From: Hetaerina americana
Taxonomy: Eukaryota; Arthropoda; Insecta; Odonata; Calopterygidae
Direction: 5' to 3'
DNA length: 64,000 nt
NCBI GenBank assembly: GCA_022747635.1
Contig: JAKTNV010000023.1
Coordinates: 8,694,306 to 8,758,305, forward strand
A program made the translations under genes and the position numbers. Below, piece by piece: positions 45,395 through 54,055 of the stretch (its first letter is position 1; every line of letters starts with the position of its first letter). A model generated the notes under the pieces. It was given only the letters and a program-made list of their open reading frames with translations. It was not told the DNA's origin and did no database searches.

Positions 45395-48358
45395 CTACAC
45401 CAGGTCCCTCTTCATCTCTGAGTACTTTCTTCCGCCCTTCATCCCGTCCAACATCCCTATCCTGTTCCTTCCCTTTCCTCTTTTGCCCAACATTCTACCC
45501 TCTATCACAGTCTTCAACATCCCACTGCCAGTCAACACCCCCTTCATCCACTTTTCCTTCCTCCATAGGATTGCTCCCAGCAAACCCCTCCCTTCGCCCA
45601 CCATACCAAGTAGTTCCTCATTTGTTTTCTTCTCTGTCCATTTAACCTTCTCCATTCTTCTCCACACCCACATTTCAAAAGCCTCCAGTCTACGTCTATC
45701 CTCCTGCTTCAATGACCACGTTTCCGCGCCGTACATAGCTACGCTCCATATCAAAGTTTTTACGAGTCTTTTCTTAACATCCTTGCTCAATGTCCCCGTC
45801 ATCAACTCCCTCCTCCTTGTGAAAGCCTCTTTGCCTAGCGCAATTCTTCTCCTTACGTCCCTACTACTTTGACCGTGTTGGTCCAAAACACTACCGAGAT
45901 ACGTAAACTGTTCTACCTGCTCTAGTTTTTGCCCTCCTATTTCAATGTTAAGCTTGCCCTTTTTCTTTCTAGAAAATCGCATAACCTTTGTTTTATTAAT
46001 GTTGATTCTCATCCCATACCTGTCGCACTGAATTTCCAATTCACTCAGCAATGCTTGCAGCCCCTTGGCTGACTGACAAACTAAAGCTTGGTCATCAGCA
46101 AACCTAACTGATTTTACGAATTCCCCGCCCACTTTCATTCCTACCTCTAGTTCTTCCCATGCCTCTTTGATCATTTCCTCTGCATACAGGTTGAACAGCA
46201 ACGGTGATAATGGGCAACCCTGCCTTACACCCCTTCCTAACACTGCCCATCCTGACTCCCCGTTTCCCACCCGCACCTGAGCAGTCTGAGACATGTACAG
46301 GTTGCGGATTAGCCTCCTTTCCCTCCAATCTATTCCTATTTTCTGCAATATACTCATTAGTTTTTCCCAATTCACTCTATCAAACGCTTTTTCGAAATCT
46401 ACGAAACAGGCAAATACCTCCTGGTTGTGTTCTATATTCCTCTCGATTAATAATCTCATTACTGCAATGGCATCACGGGTACCTTTACCCTTCCTAAACC
46501 CAAACTGATCATCCCCTAAGTAATCACTTGTCCTACTCTCTATCCTTTTGTTTATGATCCTGAGAACAACTTTAGCTGCGTGGGATATCAAACTAATTGT
46601 CCTATAGTCCTCACATGACGTGGCCTTTACCTTTTTCGGAATCGGAACTAAAACTGCTCTCACAAAGTCTTCCGGCCAGATTCCCTCCTCATAAATGCTG
46701 CGGATCAGCCCATATAGCCTCTTCCTCCCACATTTTCCTAAGCATTTTAAAAGTTCCACGGGAATGTTATCCACCCCCACGGCCCTATTTAGTTTCATCT
46801 CCCTTAATGCCCTTTCTATCTCATTGTCTAGTATGCCTGGACCTAAGCTATCTTCCTCTACGTCATTTTCTTTTTCAATGTCTAACTTTGTTGGTCTGAG
46901 TCCTTTACTATACAGTTCTTCTATATGCTCCTTCCATCTCTCTTGGATCTTTCATGCGTCAACTATTACCTTACCCGCCTTATCTCTAACTGTTAGCATA
47001 GCTCTTCCTTTCTTACTTCCCGATAACGATTTAACTTTGCTGTACAGCGCACCGATTTCACCCTTCCTCTGGAGACTTTCCATATCCTCGCACTGCGTCT
47101 TCCACCATGCGTCTTTTGCCTTATTTGTTGCCCGCCTCAATTTATTGTTCAATTCTTTGTACTTCATTTTGCCTAATTCTGTATTTATATTCTTCCATTT
47201 TCGCCGCTCATCCATCTTTGTAATCATCTCATCCGTGATCCATGGTTTCCTAGTCCCTTTAGCGTTAACGGTTCCAATAGTGTCTTTTGCGGCTTTAGAC
47301 AACCCCTTCTTGATCATTTCCCATTTTTCTTCGATAGTTATAAGCCCCTTACCATCCTCCATGATTTTCTCTACCGCCTGTTTGTATTCCTTCCTTTTCA
47401 ACCCATTTAATGCTTCTACATTCCATTTTCTAACTCGCCGCCCCTGCCTTATCTTTTTGAAACGGACGCCACATTTCATAACAACTAAATTGTGGTCAGA
47501 TTCCGCATCCGCTCCCGGGAAGCTGTGCGAATTTATCACACTATTCCTAAACCTGTGTCTAACCAGGATATAATCTAGCTGATATCTTCCTGAGTCACCT
47601 GGCATTTTCCATGTATACCTGCGTCTTTTGTGGTGTCTAAACCAAGTGTTGGTGATGACTAACCCCTGTCTCCTGCAGAACTCAACTGCTTTCTCCCCGC
47701 GGTCATTCCTCGTGCCTAAACCGTAGTCGCCCACCTCATCACCATCTCTTCCTTCGCCTACCGTCGCATTCCAATCCCCCATCACTATCAAATGTTTCCC
47801 TGCAGGAACACACGCGATCATGTCCTCTAACTGATCGTATATCTTATGGACCTCTTCTTCCTTATGGTTGCTCGGTGGCATGTATACCTGAATAATAACT
47901 AAGTTCGTCGGTTCTGCTTTTATCTCCACTAGTAGTATTCTATCCGTTACCTGCTCTATGTTGACTACGCTTCTCCCTACCTCTTCATTTAATACAATGG
48001 CAACCCCTCGTTGGCTCTCTTCCCCGCCGCTGTACTTATCACTCCAGTAATCCCCGCTATCTTTCCATCTCACCTCGCATAGACCTAAAATATCTATATT
48101 TCCCCTTTCCATCTCTCGCTTAACATTCTCCAATTTCCCTGTCCTCATCATTGTCTTAACATTCCACGTTCCTATTCTAACTAATTTGGTTTTCTTCTCC
48201 TGCGTCTTCTGTCCTGCTGCTGCTGGTTTTCCCTTGCAAGGGTTTCGTGGGATGACGACCGCGGAAGCCTTGCCTCCCCCGCTGCCGGGCACGACACACG
48301 GCCGATTGGGCCGAGCCCCGTGGTTGCCAGGACTCAAAATATCTCTATTGTCCATCAT
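45395..48358 (-). pseudogene. RTE-A ORF2 (APE endonuclease + reverse transcriptase), single nonsense codon
   Basis: A 987-residue reading frame starting MMDNRDILSPGNHG at 48358. An APE-like endonuclease that nicks target DNA occupies about residues 58-300: IGTWNVKTM (Asn 66), LCEVRW (Glu 95), VYMPPSN (Tyr 159), MGDWNATVG (194-200), LDYILVRHR and SDHNLVV (287-293). A basic linker follows, then RT at about 560-790 with VDFEKAFDRVNW, RQGCPLSPLLF and FADDQALVC, and the C-terminal region with YGAETWSLKQEDRRRLEAFE. A TGA replaces GGA at codon 469 (46952-46954) and the same frame stays open on both sides. Similar proteins are often mislabelled craniofacial development protein 2-like in arthropod genomes. 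Confidence 0.93.
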
Positions 48359-48563
48359 ATTTTTCTAGGGAATGATAATTGAGGTGGTTTCCCGTTGCCT
48401 TCCTCAATAGTGTTTTTAACGTGACACCATCACTTACTGGCCGCCCCACTGGGGTCGGACGCCATTGCAGCCGCCTCACTGAGGAACAGACGCTGCGTGG
48501 ACTACCTTTCGTCTGGCTCCTAACCTTCGACCTATCTGGCAAGGGTGACCCTACCAGGAGCAA
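48345..48563 (-). CDS. RTE-A ORF1, 72 residues, overlapping ORF2 start (copy A6)
   Basis: Starts MLLVGSPLPDRSKV and ends RKATGNHLNYHSLEKYDGQ, with its stop 14 bases inside ORF2 and ORF2 in a different frame. It is basic, with no domain recognised. The same frame is open in A7, and its second half survives in A4. C. elegans RTE-1 likewise carries a very short ORF1 overlapping ORF2, so a translated leader is plausible, with ORF2 reached by reinitiation. The four residue differences between A6 and A7 are all amino-acid changing, so selection on the protein is not shown. Confidence 0.45.
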   Translation of the reverse strand: MLLVGSPLPDRSKVRSQTKGSPRSVCSSVRRLQWRPTPVGRPVSDGVTLKTLLRKATGNHLNYHSLEKYDGQ

Positions 48564-48645
48564 TAATTATTTCTCCCGCCAGCACAGCTCTAGGGGTCAT
48601 CGGAACGCACAAGCCCTTCCACCACGTCAAGGTTGTAGTCCGGGG

Positions 48646-48649
<4 letters not shown>

Positions 48650-48718
<69 letters not shown>
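48650..48718. repeat. (TA)n microsatellite between RTE-A copy A6 and the Penelope-like element
   Basis: An uninterrupted run of about 34 TA units, touching the 5' end of A6 on one side and the 3' end of the Penelope-like element on the other. Confidence 0.97.
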
Positions 48719-48721
<3 letters not shown>

Positions 48722-48784
48722 ACAGATGTAGATTTTTAGAATTTAGGGACAAAAAGAAAGGACACTCACAATTTGTTATTTGAC

Positions 48785-48812
48785 GTTTCGACAGCACGGC
48801 TGTCGTCTTCAG
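48785..48812 (-). ncRNA. Hammerhead-ribozyme-like core in the PLE 3' region
   Basis: The minus strand reads CTGAAGA, then a 6-bp stem CGACAG/CTGTCG with loop CCGTG, then AAAC. This resembles the CUGANGA-stem II-GAAAC core of type I hammerheads, which are documented in the terminal repeats of many Penelope-like elements. If the last stem G serves as the conserved G12, an extra C remains opposite it, so catalytic competence is doubtful. Confidence 0.5.
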
Positions 48813-48935
48813 AATGGCGTTCTCGGGGAAGAGCGGAGAGGATGTGCGGGGGAGAGGTGGGGGAAGGAGAGGTAAAGGGACCAATAGGAAATGAACAAGG
48901 GGGTGGGGGGATATGTAGGCAGCCATATGATGCAT

Positions 48936-50088
48936 TCAGTGGGCTTGGTTCAGCCCGGGCGGTTTGAATGATTGGGCCACCCAGATATGCGCCATCTCGC
49001 GGGTTCTCACCTCTATTATACTCGCAGATTTGGGTAGGATTTCAATCACCGAAACGGAGAAGCAGTCGTCAAAAGATTGATTGTGGGAAGCGGTGTGAGT
49101 AGGGATGGGATAATTGAGAAAGGTGGGAGATTTGGTGGAATATCGGTGGTTATTCATGCGGAGGGAAAGTGCGGTCGTACATTCGCCCACGTAGAAGGCA
49201 GGGCAGAAGTTACAGGAGAGGCGATATATAATATTTTTTGAGGTACAGATGGCGAGTGGTTGGGAGTTGGTACTGAGTGAGGGGGAGGGTCTTAAAAGAT
49301 GACAGCATATGCAGCGTGGGCGGTTGCATGGTGCGGATAGGGGCGGGGGAGAGACGGGGGTGCTTGAAGTTGGATTTGTGGACTTGAAGATTTCTCGCAA
49401 GTTCGACGGGCGTTTAAACGAAACAGAGGGACAGTGTGGGAATAAAAGTGATGTGGACTGAGTGTTATTGATAATTGGGAAGAGGTCACGGATTAGATGT
49501 TTAATTTTGTGTGTTCCGGGGAAGAAAGTGGTGATAAGACTAGGGCATTTTGGGCGGTTTGGTTTGGGGAGGGGAGTGTATTGGGTTGACGGTTTGAGGA
49601 TTTTACTATTTAGTAGTTTTCCAGGGTACCCACATTTTCTGAGAGATTCATGTAGCTGGTCCAAGTATTTCTGTTGGGCGGGGGTGTTGTTGCAGAGACG
49701 GAAGCCACGGATAGAGAGTGAGAATGGGATGGAGCGCTTTGTGTGAGGTGGATGGCAGCTGTCGAAATCAAGATATTGTTGCTTATTGGTTGGTTTAGTG
49801 TGGACTGAGGTGTGAAACGTGTTGTTTTGGAGGTGAATGTCGATATCTAGGAAAGTGATATTCGGGTCAGGTATAGAAGTGAAAGGTACCGAGAAGAAGT
49901 TAAGAGAAGGCATAAAGGAAGATTTCGCGTCCGTGGGGCCAAAGGAGGAAAATGTCATCAATACAGCGAGCCAGGAAGAGTGGTTTTAGGGTTTGTTGTT
50001 GCAGAACGTTATGTTCAAGTTTACCCATAATAAGATTGGCGTTTGCAGGAGCCGTACGCGTGTCCATTGCAGTGCCTTTTATTTGCAA
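48936..50088 (-). pseudogene. PLE reverse transcriptase C-terminus plus GIY-YIG endonuclease, one frameshift
   Basis: The frame at 49900-50088 encodes QIKGTAMDTRTAPANANLIM and RCIDDIFLLWPHG, the RT block B and the catalytic Asp pair (IDDIF) in Penelope style. It shifts near 49925 into a 341-codon frame: NITFLDIDIHLQNNTFHTSV with KPTNKQQYLDFDSCHP, the thumb region up to HLIRDLFPIINN, then FKRPSNLREIF, a Cys cluster (CNRPRCICCHLL) and the GIY-YIG domain from residue 243: NIIYRLSCNFCPAFYVGECT with MNNHR and a later REMAHIW. It ends KPPGLNQAH. The single frameshift and missing N-terminal RT make it inactive as one unit, but the endonuclease domain is intact. Confidence 0.92.
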
Positions 50089-50164
50089 ATATATTTTGGC
50101 GTTGAATTAGAAAGAATTTTTGGCAAGGACGATATTTATATAAATAAATAAATAAATGTATATA

Positions 50165-50712
50165 CAGGGTTCGTCCGGAAAATGAGTGTACTGAGCTCAG
50201 GAAAAAAAAATTATTACACTTTTACAGATCTTAAGCTAATATTCCTCAAAATAGGACCCTTGTGAGTCGATACACTTGTTCCAGCGGCGTTCCCATTCCT
50301 GGAACGCTCCCGCGAAGGCATCATCGGGAACCTCTCGAAGACTCGTCGTCGACCTCTTCTCTGCCCTCCACGAACATCTTGTGCCACCGAAAGATCATGT
50401 TTATGGACATGGCTGACTCCCCGTAAGCCTGGTTAATCATACCGACAGTTTCGGTAGACGATTTCCCAAGCTTTACCGCAAATTTGATGGAATAACGCTG
50501 CTCCAAAAACTTCGGCATCGCGTTCCATGACGTGGGTCGAGCGTGGAGGTTCGCGTTAACAGAGCTCCTCACTACACCACAGCTCAGAGCCGACTGCCTT
50601 TTTCAGCGTCGCTTGCCAACATACCCCCCTCCAATCGCAGCCCGTCAGAGCGGTGCAGGGCGCGCCTGGAGCGGCGGGAAAAAATCAGTACACTTATTTT
50701 CCGGACGAACCC

Positions 50713-50714
<2 letters not shown>
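50165..50714 (-). mobile_element. Mariner C, internally deleted
   Basis: Inverted repeats starting cagggttcgtccggaaaat at 50165 and ending with its complement at 50714. TA precedes the left end (50163-50164); the right flank reads TG, a mutated duplication or slippage in the adjoining repeat. At 550 bp it is well under half of a full mariner. Its TIR differs from mariners A, B and D. Confidence 0.9.
50225..50572 (-). pseudogene. Mariner C transposase remnant (N-terminal HTH joined to C-terminus)
   Basis: The frame 50321-50572 contains LEQRYSIKFAVKLGKSSTET, AYGESAMSINMIFRWHKMFV and EGREEVDDESSRGS, the helix-turn-helix half of a mariner transposase. In a shifted frame the last residues of a transposase follow: FQEWERRWNKCIDSQGSYFE. 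Everything between, including the DD34D core, is deleted. Confidence 0.88.

Positions 50715-50718
<4 letters not shown>

Positions 50719-50786
<68 letters not shown>
50719..50786. repeat. (TA)n microsatellite between mariners C and B
   Basis: About 33 TA units. Mariner B2 starts at the last TA, as expected from TA-targeted insertion. Confidence 0.97.
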
Positions 50787-50787
<1 letters not shown>

Positions 50788-51297
50788 TACCTTGATCAAA
50801 AAGTTCCCGGAATAACCACCGTGTGGCGCTCCCATCGTTCCGATTTGAGTTCTGTTTTTTTGTTAAATTGGTACATCTGTTGTTGATATTCCCTTTAAAT
50901 CTTAGTGTCATAACTTGACATTTGCAAAAGTTACGTAGCCAAGAGTACATCTATCTCTGTGTGTGTTGGCGATTTTTTACAATTGCAGAAATGGATTTAA
51001 ATTTGCAACAACGAACTTGTATTAAATTTTGCGTAAAAAACGGATTTAGTGGCGCACGGACGTTGGAAATGTTGGAAAAGTGTTTCGGCAACGATTCTCT
51101 AAAAAAAACGGTCGTTTACCAGTGGCACGAGCGGTTCAGAAGTGGTCGTGAGTCAATCGAAGATGATGAACGCAGTGGCAGACCATCGACATCGAAAGTC
51201 GGTGAAAAAATTGATAAAGTAAAAGAAATGTTGGTCAATAACCGCAAATTAACCATCAGAGAAATAGCGGAGGACTTGAACATTGCCTATGGATCCT
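50787..51297 (+). mobile_element. Mariner B copy B2, 5' half only, fused to RTE-A copy A7
   Basis: Begins with the mariner B inverted repeat (ctaccttgatcaaaaagttc) after a TA and is almost identical to B1 up to ggatcc at about 51297, where it switches abruptly to RTE-A sequence. The right half, with the catalytic domain and the right TIR, is absent. Confidence 0.95.
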
Positions 51298-51299
51298 GA
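50991..51299 (+). pseudogene. Mariner B2 transposase, N-terminal 101 residues
   Basis: From MDLNLQQRTCIKFCVKNG through the helix-turn-helix region and DDERSGRPSTSKVGEKIDKV to LNIAYGS, identical in residues to the start of the B1 product, then cut off by the junction with RTE-A. An upstream in-frame ATG at 50922 exists as in B1. No catalytic residues remain. Confidence 0.93.
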
Positions 51300-53632
51300 C
51301 ACCGAATTTCCAATTCACTAAGCAATGCTTGCAGCCCCTTGGCTGACTGACAAACTAAAGCTTGGTCATCAGCAAACCTAACTGATTTTACGAATCCCCC
51401 GCCCACTTTCATTCCTACCTCGAGTTCTTCCCATGCCTCTTTGATCATTTCCTCTGCATACAGGTTGAACAGCAACGGTGATAAAGAGAAACCCTGCCTT
51501 TCACCTCTTCCTAACACTGCCCAACCGGACTCCCCGTTTCCCACCCGCACCTGAGCAGTCTGAGACATGTACAGGTTGCGGATTAGCCTCCTTTCCCTCC
51601 AATCTATTCCTATTTTCTGCAATATACTCATTAGTTTTTCCCAATTCACTCTATCAAACGCTTTTTCGAAATCTACGAAACAGGCAAATACCTCCTGGTT
51701 GTGTTCTATATTCCTCTCGATTAATAATCTCATTACTGCAATGGCATCTCGCGTACCTCTCCCCTTCCTAAACCCAAACTGATCATCCCCTAAGTAATCA
51801 TTTGCCCTACTCTCTATCCGTTTGTTTATGATCCTGAGAACAACTTTAGCTGCGTGGGATATCAAACTAATTGTCCTATAGTCCTCACATGACGTGGCCT
51901 TTACCTTTTTCGGAATCGGAACTAAAACTGCTCTCACAAAGTCTTCCGGCCAGATTCCCTCCTCATAAATGCTACGGATCAGCCCATATAGCCTCTTCCT
52001 CCCACATTTTCCTAAGCATTTTAAAAGTTCCACGGGAATGTTATCTACCCCCACGGCCTTATTTAGTTTCATCTCCCTTAATGCCCTTTCTATCTCATTG
52101 TCTAGTATGCCTGGACCTAAGCTGTCTTCCTCTACGTCATTTTCTTTTTCAATGTCTAACTGTGTTGGTCTGAGTTCTTTACTATACAGTTCTTCTATAT
52201 ACTCCTTCCATCTCTCTTGGATCTTTCCTGCGTCAACTATTACCTTACCCGCTTTATCTCTAACTATTAGCATAGCTCTTCCTTTCTTACTTCCCGATAA
52301 CGATTTAACTTTGCTGTACAGCGCACCGATTTCGCCCTTCCTCTGGAGACTTTCCATATCCTCGCACTGCGTCTTCCACCATGCGTCTTTTGCCTTATTT
52401 GTTGCCCGCCTCAATTTATTGTTCAATTCTTTGTACTTCATTTTGCCTAATTCTGTATTTATATTCTTCCATTTTCGCCGCTCATCCATCTTTGTAATCA
52501 TCTCATCCGTGATCCATGGTTTCCTAGTCCCTTTAGCGTTAACGGTTCCAATAGTGTCTTTTGCGGCTTTAGACAACCCTTTTTTGATCATTTCCCATTT
52601 TTCTTCGATAGTAATAAGCCCTTTACCATCCTCCATTATTTTCTCTACCGCCTGTTTGTATTCCTTCCTTTTCAACCCATTTAATGCTTCTACATTCCAT
52701 TTTCTAACTCGCCGCCCCTGCCTTATCTTTTTGAAACGGACGCCACATTTCATAACAACTAAATTGTGGTCAGATTCCGCATCCGCTCCCGGGAAGCTGT
52801 GCGAATTTATCACACTATTCCTAAACCTGTGTCTAACCAGGATATAATCTAGCTGATATCTTCCTGAGTCACCTGGCATTTTCCATGTATACCTGCGTCT
52901 TTTGTGGTGTCTAAACCAAGTGTTGGTGATGACTAACCCCTGTCTCCTGCAGAACTCAACTGCTTTCTCCCCGCGGTCATTCCTCGTGCCTAAACCGTAG
53001 TCGCCCACCTCATCACCATCTCTTCCTTCGCCTACCGTCGCATTCCAATCCCCCATCACTATCAAATGTTTCCCTGCAGGAACACACGCGATCATGTCCT
53101 CTAACTGATCGTATATCTTATGGACCTCTTCTTCCTTATGGTTGCTCGGTGGCATGTATACCTGAATAATAACTAAGTTCGTCGGTTCTGCTTTTATCTC
53201 CACTAGTAGTATTCTATCCGTTACCTGCTCTATGTTGACTACGCTTCTCCCTACCTCTTCATTTAATACAATGGCAACCCCTCGTTGGCTCTCTTCCCCG
53301 CCGCTGTACTTATCACTCCAGTAATCCCCGCTATCTTTCCATCTCACCTCGCATAGACCTAAAATATCTATATTTCCCCTTTCCATCTCTCGCTTAACAT
53401 TCTCCAATTTCCCTGTCCTCATCATTGTCTTAACATTCCACGTTCCTATTCTAACTAATTTGGTTTTCTTCTCCTGCGTCTTCTGTCCTGCTGCTGCTGG
53501 TTTTCCCTTGCAAGGGTTTCGTGGGATGACGACCGCGGAAGCCTTGCCTCCCCCGCTGCCGGGCACGACACACGGCCGATTGGGCCGAGCCCCGTGGTTG
53601 CCAGGACTCAAAATATCTCTATTGTCCATCAT
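51287..53632 (-). CDS. RTE-A ORF2 (endonuclease + RT), open for 781 codons, C-terminus lost
   Basis: Begins MMDNRDILSPGNHG at 53632. The endonuclease motifs are all present (TWNVKTM, LCEVRW, VYMPPSN, GDWNAT, SDHNLVV). Codon 469 is GGA, so the stop seen in A6 is absent. RT has VDFEKAFDRVNW (Asp 654) and RFADDQALVC (Asp pair 755-756). Block B reads RGERQGFSLSPL, where A1, A2, A3, A5 and A6 have RGVRQGCPLS. The final four residues (CQDP) come from the junction with mariner B2. The RT thumb and C-terminal region are lost, so this copy is probably not autonomous, although its endonuclease looks complete. Confidence 0.93.
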   Translation of the reverse strand: MMDNRDILSPGNHGARPNRPCVVPGSGGGKASAVVIPRNPCKGKPAAAGQKTQEKKTKLVRIGTWNVKTMMRTGKLENVKREMERGNIDILGLCEVRWKDSGDYWSDKYSGGEESQRGVAIVLNEEVGRSVVNIEQVTDRILLVEIKAEPTNLVIIQVYMPPSNHKEEEVHKIYDQLEDMIACVPAGKHLIVMGDWNATVGEGRDGDEVGDYGLGTRNDRGEKAVEFCRRQGLVITNTWFRHHKRRRYTWKMPGDSGRYQLDYILVRHRFRNSVINSHSFPGADAESDHNLVVMKCGVRFKKIRQGRRVRKWNVEALNGLKRKEYKQAVEKIMEDGKGLITIEEKWEMIKKGLSKAAKDTIGTVNAKGTRKPWITDEMITKMDERRKWKNINTELGKMKYKELNNKLRRATNKAKDAWWKTQCEDMESLQRKGEIGALYSKVKSLSGSKKGRAMLIVRDKAGKVIVDAGKIQERWKEYIEELYSKELRPTQLDIEKENDVEEDSLGPGILDNEIERALREMKLNKAVGVDNIPVELLKCLGKCGRKRLYGLIRSIYEEGIWPEDFVRAVLVPIPKKVKATSCEDYRTISLISHAAKVVLRIINKRIESRANDYLGDDQFGFRKGRGTRDAIAVMRLLIERNIEHNQEVFACFVDFEKAFDRVNWEKLMSILQKIGIDWRERRLIRNLYMSQTAQVRVGNGESGWAVLGRGERQGFSLSPLLFNLYAEEMIKEAWEELEVGMKVGGGFVKSVRFADDQALVCQSAKGLQALLSELEIRCQDP

Positions 53633-53919
53633 ATTTTTCTAGGGAATGATAATTGAGGTGGTTTCCCGTTGCCTTCCTCAATAGTGTTTTTAACGTGACA
53701 CCATCACTTACTGGCCGCCCCACTGGGGTCAGACGCAATTGCAGCCGCCTCACTGAGGAACAGACGCTGCGTGGACTACCTTTCGTCCGGCTCCTAACCT
53801 TCGACCTATCTGGCATGGGTGATCCTACCAGGAGCAATAATTATTACTCCCGCCAGTACAGCTCTAGGGGTCATCGGAACGCACAAGCCCTTCCACCACG
53901 TCAAGGTTGTAGTCCGGGG

Positions 53920-53923
<4 letters not shown>
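51298..53923 (-). mobile_element. RTE-A copy A7, 3'-truncated
   Basis: The 5' leader, ORF1 and 777 codons of ORF2 are intact and nearly identical to A6. The 5' edge directly meets a TA array (53924 on). The last about 725 bases expected from A6 are missing, replaced by mariner B2; the join shares only about two bases (CC), so a later deletion is the simplest explanation. Confidence 0.94.
53619..53837 (-). CDS. RTE-A ORF1, 72 residues, overlapping ORF2 start (copy A7)
   Basis: Counterpart of 48345-48563 with the same length and the same 14-base overlap with ORF2. It reads MLLVGSPMPDRSKVRSRTKG and ends NHLNYHSLEKYDGQ. Four residues differ from A6. No domain recognised. Confidence 0.45.
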   Translation of the reverse strand: MLLVGSPMPDRSKVRSRTKGSPRSVCSSVRRLQLRLTPVGRPVSDGVTLKTLLRKATGNHLNYHSLEKYDGQ

Positions 53924-53989
<66 letters not shown>

Positions 53990-54055
53990 GTATATATTTA
54001 TATATATGTATATATATATGTATATAAATATAAATATATATATATGTATAAATAA
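53924..54055. repeat. (TA)n microsatellite with TG-interrupted end
   Basis: A long pure TA run from the 5' end of A7, followed from about 53978 by tatatatg-type interrupted repeats. Confidence 0.97.

Larger units (their letters stand above)
45300..48649 (-). mobile_element. RTE-A copy A6, full-length non-LTR retrotransposon
   Basis: The most complete copy: 5' leader (48359-48649), short ORF1 (48345-48563), long endonuclease-RT ORF (45395-48358, one stop codon), about 95-base 3' UTR with a small hairpin (ctacc/ggtag, 45308-45323) and a run of about eight A (T on the + strand before 45300). It is bounded by TA repeats on both sides: 48650-48718 at the 5' end and 45281-45292 at the 3' end. About 3.35 kb, the size of known RTE-type LINEs. 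Confidence 0.93.
48719..50100 (-). mobile_element. Penelope-like element (PLE), 5'-truncated
   Basis: The minus strand carries the end of a Penelope-type RT followed by a GIY-YIG endonuclease, a combination specific to Penelope-like elements. After the ORF stop come about 215 bases of 3' region with a hammerhead-like motif, ending at a TA array. The 5' boundary near 50100 lies in AT-rich DNA just beside mariner C. Confidence 0.9.

Noticed and set aside
46695..47573. 292-codon plus-strand frame (and its twin at 51969-52847)
   Set aside because: Antisense shadow of the RTE-A ORF2; the same shadow appears wherever that ORF is conserved.
29939..54055. CRISPR or satellite array interpretation of the recurrent repeats
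   Set aside because: Repeats are simple TA arrays or dispersed TE copies; there are no regularly spaced unique spacers, and the sequence is eukaryotic.
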